Assembly (NCBI RefSeq): GCF_025698545.1
Contig: NC_068576.1
Location: 55,774,094-55,838,093 of the forward strand
From: Gossypium raimondii
Taxonomy: Eukaryota; Streptophyta; Magnoliopsida; Malvales; Malvaceae
Direction: 5' to 3'
Length of the DNA: 64,000 nt
The position numbers and the translations under genes are program-made. Below the pieces are notes generated by a model, which saw only the letters and a program-made list of their open reading frames with translations, did not search any database and had not been told where the DNA came from. Positions 58,046-64,000 of the stretch are shown here, one piece after another. Within the stretch, counting starts at the first letter, position 1, and the number at the start of each line of letters is the position of its first letter.

Positions 58046-59802
58046 AAAGAAAATTGATTGAATGATAGTGAAACATAGGAGAATTGAAATATTATACCTT
58101 ACGCTACCATAGATAAACTTGTTTTATAAAAGAAATAACTTTTAGTAGTTTTTCAATTGAGTTGAGACCCGATTAATAGGTGATATTATCTCAGATGAAG
58201 GCATTATTATAGTAAAGATGTGATAGTATATAGAAGGTTCATGTTTTGGTTTACTCTTTTAGGTAAAAGAGATTTCAACTTTCTGAAAAAGATGAGAGAG
58301 CAAAAGTCGGTTCAAATTAATTAGATCAATCAAACGTTAATTGAAGAGATTAAGTAATAAACATATGTCAAATTGGTTCATTTAAAATTTAAAATTGAAA
58401 TTGAATTAACTAATTATAAATATATCTATTAAATTTATATATTTTAATATATTTAAACTCAAATATATTGTCAAAGGCCAAATCCAAAACAAACTCAATG
58501 TTAATCCATACCCAAAATCAAATAAAAATTAAACCCAAATAGTATTATGCAAATAAAAATATAAATAGAAAATAAAATAAAATTTTAAACAAAATAGTAA
58601 ATACTAATGTTATAGTATAGGCTGATTTGGTTTGGATTGTAAATTTTTTAAAAATTTACTTATCAATACGGTCGGTTCAATTTCGAGTAAATATAATATA
58701 GAGTCGATTAAATCAATTATTAGTATTTTTAATCGGATCAAACGATTACTCATTTCCTAAGCGAGGAAAGAGATACATGCTTTAAGAATTTAGATTTTAA
58801 CTTATTACTAGTATTTTCTTTTTAAGAACTGAGTTTTAAATCCTATAACTAAAGTTCTAAAAGTGGCACATCTTATTTAGGAAATAGTAAAAAATTTAAA
58901 ATTATGTAACGGTATTAATAAGTGTTCGATGTAATGGTAAGACACGTTGTATTTCGAAGAAAAGAATGCATATTCAAACATTGAAGTAACAATGTTGGGA
59001 GAAATAACTACAAACTTCGAATATAAACTATAAAACGAACATGAAGAATAAGAAAAATACATAACAATATTTAAACGTTATAAAATTAAAATATTCCACC
59101 AATTCTTTTATGTTGCTTTTGTATTTGGGGCCCATTGTTAAAAAAGTCTGGTTAGAGATCATGGGCTTGGTGAGATGCTTCAACCCCTTCCTACACAGGC
59201 TTTACTTATGGTGGTCTAATATATCCTCACTTCATATTGGTCTTCCAATAGTACTGTCATCCATGTATAATTTTGGATCGTGGGGACTAATGCCGATTCA
59301 TTATTGACAATTTAGGAATAAAACACTAATAAAAAATCAAAATTCAAGGCAATTTGAAACGAAATATATCAAATTTGATAGCAAATTCAACCATAACAGT
59401 ATCATTAAGAGTTAAATTATATTTTGTTTTTTTTTAAAATATTTTTAAGTTAATTTTTGACTAGAGAAAATATCTTTTTCTTAAAATAATATTTTTTGTT
59501 TAAAAATATTTTTGAGAAATATTTGTAAACTAACCCTTAAAGAGTGATCGACTGTCATGCGAGGAATTGTCGAACATTTGTACTTGTCCATGTGTCCATC
59601 ACATGAAGACGATTGGGTGGAATGTTAGACTTGGCAACTAACACTACTTTCCCATTGTTCTTCTTCATTGGGGAACATAGTAACAATGACAACATGTCTT
59701 TTATGGTATATTGATTTGGGACCATGCCCTTTATTGATGGAATCATTTGACCCACTGCGCGAAATAAAATAAAAAATCTAAAGTTAATTTCATCATTTTA
59801 GT
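58046..59802. other. Intergenic, unassigned coding-like islands
   Basis: No gene called. About 58920-58985 has a tRNA-like A box (GATGTAATGGTAAGACACG) and weak B box, perhaps a SINE fragment. About 59110-59310 and 59555-59755 are less AT-rich and hold open frames of 61-66 codons (minus strand MGQMIPSIKGMVPNQYTIKD at the latter) with no recognised family. Confidence 0.35.
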
Positions 59803-61015
59803 TAGGGGTGAGCCTTCGATCGAATCGAATCGAAAATTTTCGAGTTAATCGAGTTTTCGAATCTCATTTTATCATCCTAACTTTATTTGAAGTTTTCTCG
59901 AATCGAGTCGAGTGAGATGGAATTCGAATCGAATCGAATCAAATATATTTATTCGAGTTAAATTTTAAAAAATAATTTTGGGTCCTTATAACCACGGTCA
60001 CCCATCGTAAGAAAATTTGTCCACCTTAATCAAATTTTTTATTAACTTTCATCACCTCATAATTTATTTATTAATTTTTTATATACTGGTTAGCTTCTTT
60101 GCTCGCTTAGTTGTTTCAATTATCTTTAGATTCTTGTCACTATGTATTTTGGAATTAAGAAATATATTAAATGTAAAAATATGATTTTTTAATAAAAAAT
60201 TATTTTAAAATAAAATATGAAATTGATACCAATATAAAATTTTAACACGAATATTTTATGGCATAATTAATAATTCAATTTTAATATAAATATTCAATAT
60301 GACTAAACAATTCAATAATATAAATAATATAATATGTAAAATTTAATTTAATAATATAAATAGTAGATATAAATAAAATTATTACTATTTATGTTTAGTG
60401 ATTTTTTTTGGATAATTTTGATTTTTTATTTGAGAGTGAAAGGTGAGAAGTAGAAGTTTAGGGAGAAAATAAAAATTGTTGGGGAATAAAAGTTTGAGGG
60501 AAAGTAAATAGGGGGAGTAAAATTTTGGAGGGAAAATATTAAAAAAAATTGGAGGGGGGGTTTGGGGTAGATGAGAGGTGGGATGGGAAGGGAATAAAAG
60601 TTTTAGGGAAAAAGTGGGAGGGAGTAAAAATTTTGGGGAAAAATAAAAGGTTTTGAGGGTTTTGGGGAGTAAAATTTTGAGAAAAAGTAAATGGGAGAGT
60701 AAAATTTTGGTGGGAAATGAATTTTGGGTAAATTGAAGGGTTGGGAGGGGAGGGGAGTAAAAGTTTTGGGGGAAAGTAGGAAGGAGTAAAAGTTTTGAGG
60801 TAAAAGTAAAAAGGTTTGGGAGTTTGGGGTAAAAATGTAAAATACTATAGTTTGATATTCGAGTTATTCGAATTCAAAAACCCAACTCGATTCGAACTCG
60901 AAATTTGAAAAAAAATTCGAGTTGATTCGAATAACTCGACTAACTCGCTTCGTTCAACTCGAAATTTGAATTTTTTTCAATTTTTTCGAGTCGAATCGAA
61001 ATTTGCTCACCCCTA
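59803..61015. mobile_element. hAT element, 1.2 kb, with purine-rich core
   Basis: Ends TAGGGGTGAGCCTTCGATCG and inverted TAGGGGTGAGCAAATTTCGA. Perfect 8-bp target duplication attttagt at 59795-59802 and 61016-61023. The subterminal arms are iterated TCGAATCGAA / TTCGAGT motifs. The core from about 60430 to 60830 is almost all purine on the plus strand, made of diverged GGGAGTAAAATTTTGG-like repeats. No transposase frame. Confidence 0.87.
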
Positions 61016-61023
61016 ATTTTAGT

Positions 61024-61440
61024 AATTTAAATTTAAATTTTATCCTTTTTTAAGATAAACGTGTAGATTTGTGTATATTTTCAGTGATTAAATAAGGATT
61101 ATTTTATTGAATTTAAAATCGGATATAATTTTTCAATTTTAATTATCATAAAATAAAAAATTAATCCAAATAAATGGTTAAATATTTAAGTTAAGAAATA
61201 AAAAATTCATATCAATATTTGAACTAAGGATATTAATTAATTAATTAATTAAAAATACAAGCATAATATAATCAATACCACAACAACAAAGATAATAAAA
61301 ATAATAATTCGAACAACGTTTTCAGTTTGTCGAATCAGCACAATAGGGATTATAACGACCGAGTCGAACGCTCGTGTTTCACTTATTGACCATGGGTTTT
61401 ACCTCACAACCTACGTGGTGGTTTGGCGATTCAGTCCGAG
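61024..61440. other. UGT 3' region
   Basis: AT-rich spacer including (TTAA)n at about 61233-61250; presumably holds the UGT 3' UTR. Confidence 0.45.
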
Positions 61441-62799
61441 TCATTTTTGCTTCCATGACTCGACAAGTTTGGCCAGCGCAATGCGAGTGGAACCTCCCTC
61501 ACTCGTCGCCACCTTCGCTGCATGTTTCATGGCTAAGGCTCGCTCCCTAACTGAGTCACCTTCTTTCGACCCCATTAATTCTTTGACTCGTTTCTCCACC
61601 TCAGTTGAACTCACGAACCCGGTTTCCGACTCCACCATCGGCAACGCAATCTTCATTTCTTCTACCATCAACACCCTGTTGAACCTTTGTTCAGCATAAA
61701 GCGGCCACGCTAACATTGGAACCCCTGCACACACCGATTCTAGCACTGAGTTCCAGCCGCAGTGAGTCACGAACCCACCAACCGAGTCGTGATTCAACAC
61801 GGCTAATTGGGGTGCCCATGATTTGACTACCAGTCCCTTCTCTTTGGTCCTCTCCAAGAACCCTGGAGGAAGCAATGATTTCAAATCCGGGTCGATTTTT
61901 GTGTCAATGTTCAAGCTTTGGTTCTCTAATGGTGGGTTCCTCACAATCCATAAAAATCTCTCCCCACTCCTCTCTAATCCAACAGCTATGTCCTTTAATT
62001 GTTGCACTGAAAACGATCCCAAGCTACCAAAACAAAGAAACACTACGCTTTTACTAGGTTGAGAGTCTAACCATTTTATGCACTGAGGAACACCATCACC
62101 GTCCACGGTGGTGTTAACAATGAGAGGTCCGATGCAGTAAAGGGGAGGCGTGGGGTAGTCCGGCAAGCAGAGTCCATCATTAATCTCTTTGAAGCTCTTT
62201 GGCTCGAGATATTCAAAAGTGTCCACAATAATCCCAGTTGAACGGGGCAAGTTGGTGGCGATGTCTAAGAAAACGTCATACAGCTTGTTGCCTTTGAACG
62301 TTGTCGGCGGCATATCTGCAGATGGAATCGGTGGAGCACCAGGGATATCAAGGAGAACGTTGAGATGTTGGAAGCTTTGAGTGAATTTGTTACAGAGGGT
62401 GGGCAAATAAAGTAAGCAAGCAGCAGCACCGAGGGCGGTAGGGAGGAAAGAGTAAGCTGGAAGGTTGAGATCGGAGGCCACTTCGAATGCTGCGCTGGTG
62501 CAGAAGAAGTCGACGATAATGGCGTTGAGTGTGTAGTTATTGGAGATGGTGAGAAGGGTGCGACGGACATCGGGGTTTCTGAGGCGGATGACGTCGAAGA
62601 AAAGCGGATCTAAGTCGGTTGAGGTTGGAAGGAGGTCGACGGTGGGGAGGTAGTGGAAGATGATGGAAGGAGGAACGGGGGAGGGGACGGTGGAGGAAGG
62701 TTGTGAAGGAAGGGTGGCGATGAGGAGCTTGGCGAACTCTACCAAGGGTGCCAGGTGAGTAAGCATAGGTGCTGGGTAAATAACTATGGCTTCCTCCAT
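61441..62799 (-). CDS. UDP-glycosyltransferase, UGT88-type
   Basis: Soluble family-1 glycosyltransferase that moves a sugar, usually glucose, from a UDP-sugar to small acceptors such as flavonoids or other phenolics. Single exon, 452 aa from the ATG at 62799 (MEEAIVIYPAP, the family's usual start). An in-frame ATG at 62838 would add 13 residues without family support. Catalytic His15 sits in PAPMLTHLAP and the partner Asp97 in IIVDFFC. The full 44-residue PSPG sugar-donor box runs W328 to Q371 (WAPQLAVLNHDSVGGFVTHC ... WPLYAEQ) and ends in Gln, typical of UDP-glucose users. LCFGSLGSFSVQQLKDIAVG and RFLWIVRNPP are intact UGT motifs. The usual Gly before the catalytic His is Thr here. UGT88A1-like is the best guess from memory; the acceptor cannot be told from sequence. 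Confidence 0.93.
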   Translation of the reverse strand: MEEAIVIYPAPMLTHLAPLVEFAKLLIATLPSQPSSTVPSPVPPSIIFHYLPTVDLLPTSTDLDPLFFDVIRLRNPDVRRTLLTISNNYTLNAIIVDFFCTSAAFEVASDLNLPAYSFLPTALGAAACLLYLPTLCNKFTQSFQHLNVLLDIPGAPPIPSADMPPTTFKGNKLYDVFLDIATNLPRSTGIIVDTFEYLEPKSFKEINDGLCLPDYPTPPLYCIGPLIVNTTVDGDGVPQCIKWLDSQPSKSVVFLCFGSLGSFSVQQLKDIAVGLERSGERFLWIVRNPPLENQSLNIDTKIDPDLKSLLPPGFLERTKEKGLVVKSWAPQLAVLNHDSVGGFVTHCGWNSVLESVCAGVPMLAWPLYAEQRFNRVLMVEEMKIALPMVESETGFVSSTEVEKRVKELMGSKEGDSVRERALAMKHAAKVATSEGGSTRIALAKLVESWKQK

Positions 62800-64000
62800 T
62801 GGTGATAATGAAAAATGGAGAAGACACAATGTATACATGAATCATAAAGAAAACATTGGGATACGGGGTTTTTATTTTTTAAATGTGCTATTACTCCTTG
62901 TAAGTTCATAAAATTTTAGATTTAGTACCTCCGTTAAAAAAAATTATTTAAAAATATTAATCTAGTCATTATAATCGTATTTAATTTTGTCAAATTTATT
63001 ATTAAACTGTCCTTATATGACATGACATATAATTGACAGAAAATAAACATGTTAAATTTACAAATTTTAATAAATAACGGTAATGATTGGACTAGATTTT
63101 AAATTAGAAAAAAATAAGAGGATTAAAGTTTTATCTTTTAAAATATAAGGGCCAAATCTCAAATTATATACAAGCAAAGAGACTAGCAACACATTTTAAC
63201 CTTTTTTTCTGAAGTTACAACCGTATTAACCCTTCCATTTTGAATAAACCAGTTTCTAATTACACGTTTAACTTTTTAATTAATTTTTAAATAATGTATA
63301 TTTAATTCATTCTTCATAATTAAAATATATAATAATTTAAATATAATTATTATTTTAAATATCGTATTAATAGATCAGTAAAGTTTTTAATAATATTAAA
63401 AAATTCAAATCATAATTAAAATATTTATACTATTTTTAATATACAATATAAATTTTTACTTCATGTAATCATTATTTAAACTAATAACTAATAATTTTAT
63501 TAAAATATATTAATTATTTCGATAATTTAAATATATTACTAATAAAAATTCTTATTATTAAAGTATTTGTACAAGCACTAAAAATTGATATATTGTAAAA
63601 TAAACTCTTCACCATTCAATTTTTCTTTTATTTTCTTAATGGTCAAAAATTAATTATAATAATTTTAAATAACATATAATTAATATGTAGCAAAAATTTA
63701 AGTAAAAAATAAACAAAAAACTTTTTAAAAATGATTGTAATTGTAAAAAAATTATGTCAAATTTTACTTCAATTATAATTATTTTAACTAAACATTTTAA
63801 ATAATAAATGTAAATTATTTTTATACGTTAATTAAAAAATAACTTTTCAAATTAATTCTTTTACAAGTACTAACTCAAGCATTAAGTAAACTCAATCTAA
63901 CTATTTATAACCAGAATAAATTTAATTAAAACTTATATATCATAGAACGAGACTCAATTTAAAATCTCAATTTTTCAATACTGAAACATAATTTAAAATC
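62800..64000. other. UGT upstream region, AT-rich
   Basis: Presumed UGT promoter in the first few hundred bases, then very AT-rich DNA to the window end. No gene, TATA box of note or delimited repeat was recognised. Confidence 0.4.

Noticed and set aside
62537-62845. 102-codon Pro/His-rich minus-strand frame (and 62265-62570)
   Set aside because: Alternative frames of the UGT coding region.
1-64000. A novel multi-gene defence, toxin or biosynthetic cluster
   Set aside because: The eight genes belong to ordinary, functionally unrelated plant families on both strands; the only clustering is ancestral synteny.

Overview
This is nuclear DNA from a flowering plant. It is very AT-rich, has GT-AG introns of 70 bp to about 1.1 kb, and carries eight recognisable plant genes separated by long transposon-filled intergenic spaces. 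Several repeats (LTR termini starting TGTAACACCCC, the GGTTAACCGA-rich and CCATGGGCCGGGC hAT elements) resemble families I associate with cotton and other Malvaceae. I infer a eudicot, most likely Gossypium, from memory rather than by search. No operon, CRISPR array, rRNA or tRNA gene was seen.

Layout. 1-1130 (-): 5' part of a G-type lectin receptor kinase, cut by the window edge. 3051-7150: a tandem SINE-like array split by a Mutator-like element (MULE), itself split by a solo LTR. 9267-10034 (+): MAKR6-like membrane-associated kinase regulator. 16727-16986 (-): LINE RNase H relic. 18792-19993: second long-TIR MULE, ending about 190 bp before a TATA box. 20575-26630 (+): 16-exon AAA-ATPase of 837 aa. 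27738-28269: MULE-type MITE. 30027-32171 (+): six-exon F-box protein. 33600-35577 (-): five-exon reticulon-like protein. 37718-42860: hAT MITE, palindromic MITEs, a third MULE, a hAT element and a LINE relic. 47836-49084 (+): MAKR5-like regulator. 50379-55472: MULE MITE split by a tiny LINE insertion, a frameshifted LINE relic, a second hAT MITE and a second copy of the 27.7-kb MITE. 55819-56493 (-): LEA_2/NHL membrane protein. 59803-61015: hAT element with a purine-rich core. 61441-62799 (-): UGT88-type glycosyltransferase. The last 1.2 kb is AT-rich with no visible gene.

Gene relationships. MAKR6, AAA-ATPase, F-box and MAKR5 on one strand match what I recall of the Arabidopsis At5g52870-At5g52900 neighbourhood (MAKR5, F-box, AAA-ATPase, MAKR6). 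This is conserved synteny, not a shared pathway. The remaining genes act in unrelated processes: cell-surface perception, ER membrane shaping, membrane/stress protein, and small-molecule glycosylation.

The most informative structure is in the transposons. At least nine elements could be delimited to the base from target-site duplications read directly in the sequence, which gives a relative insertion order at several nested sites. I did not find a convincing unknown multi-gene system.
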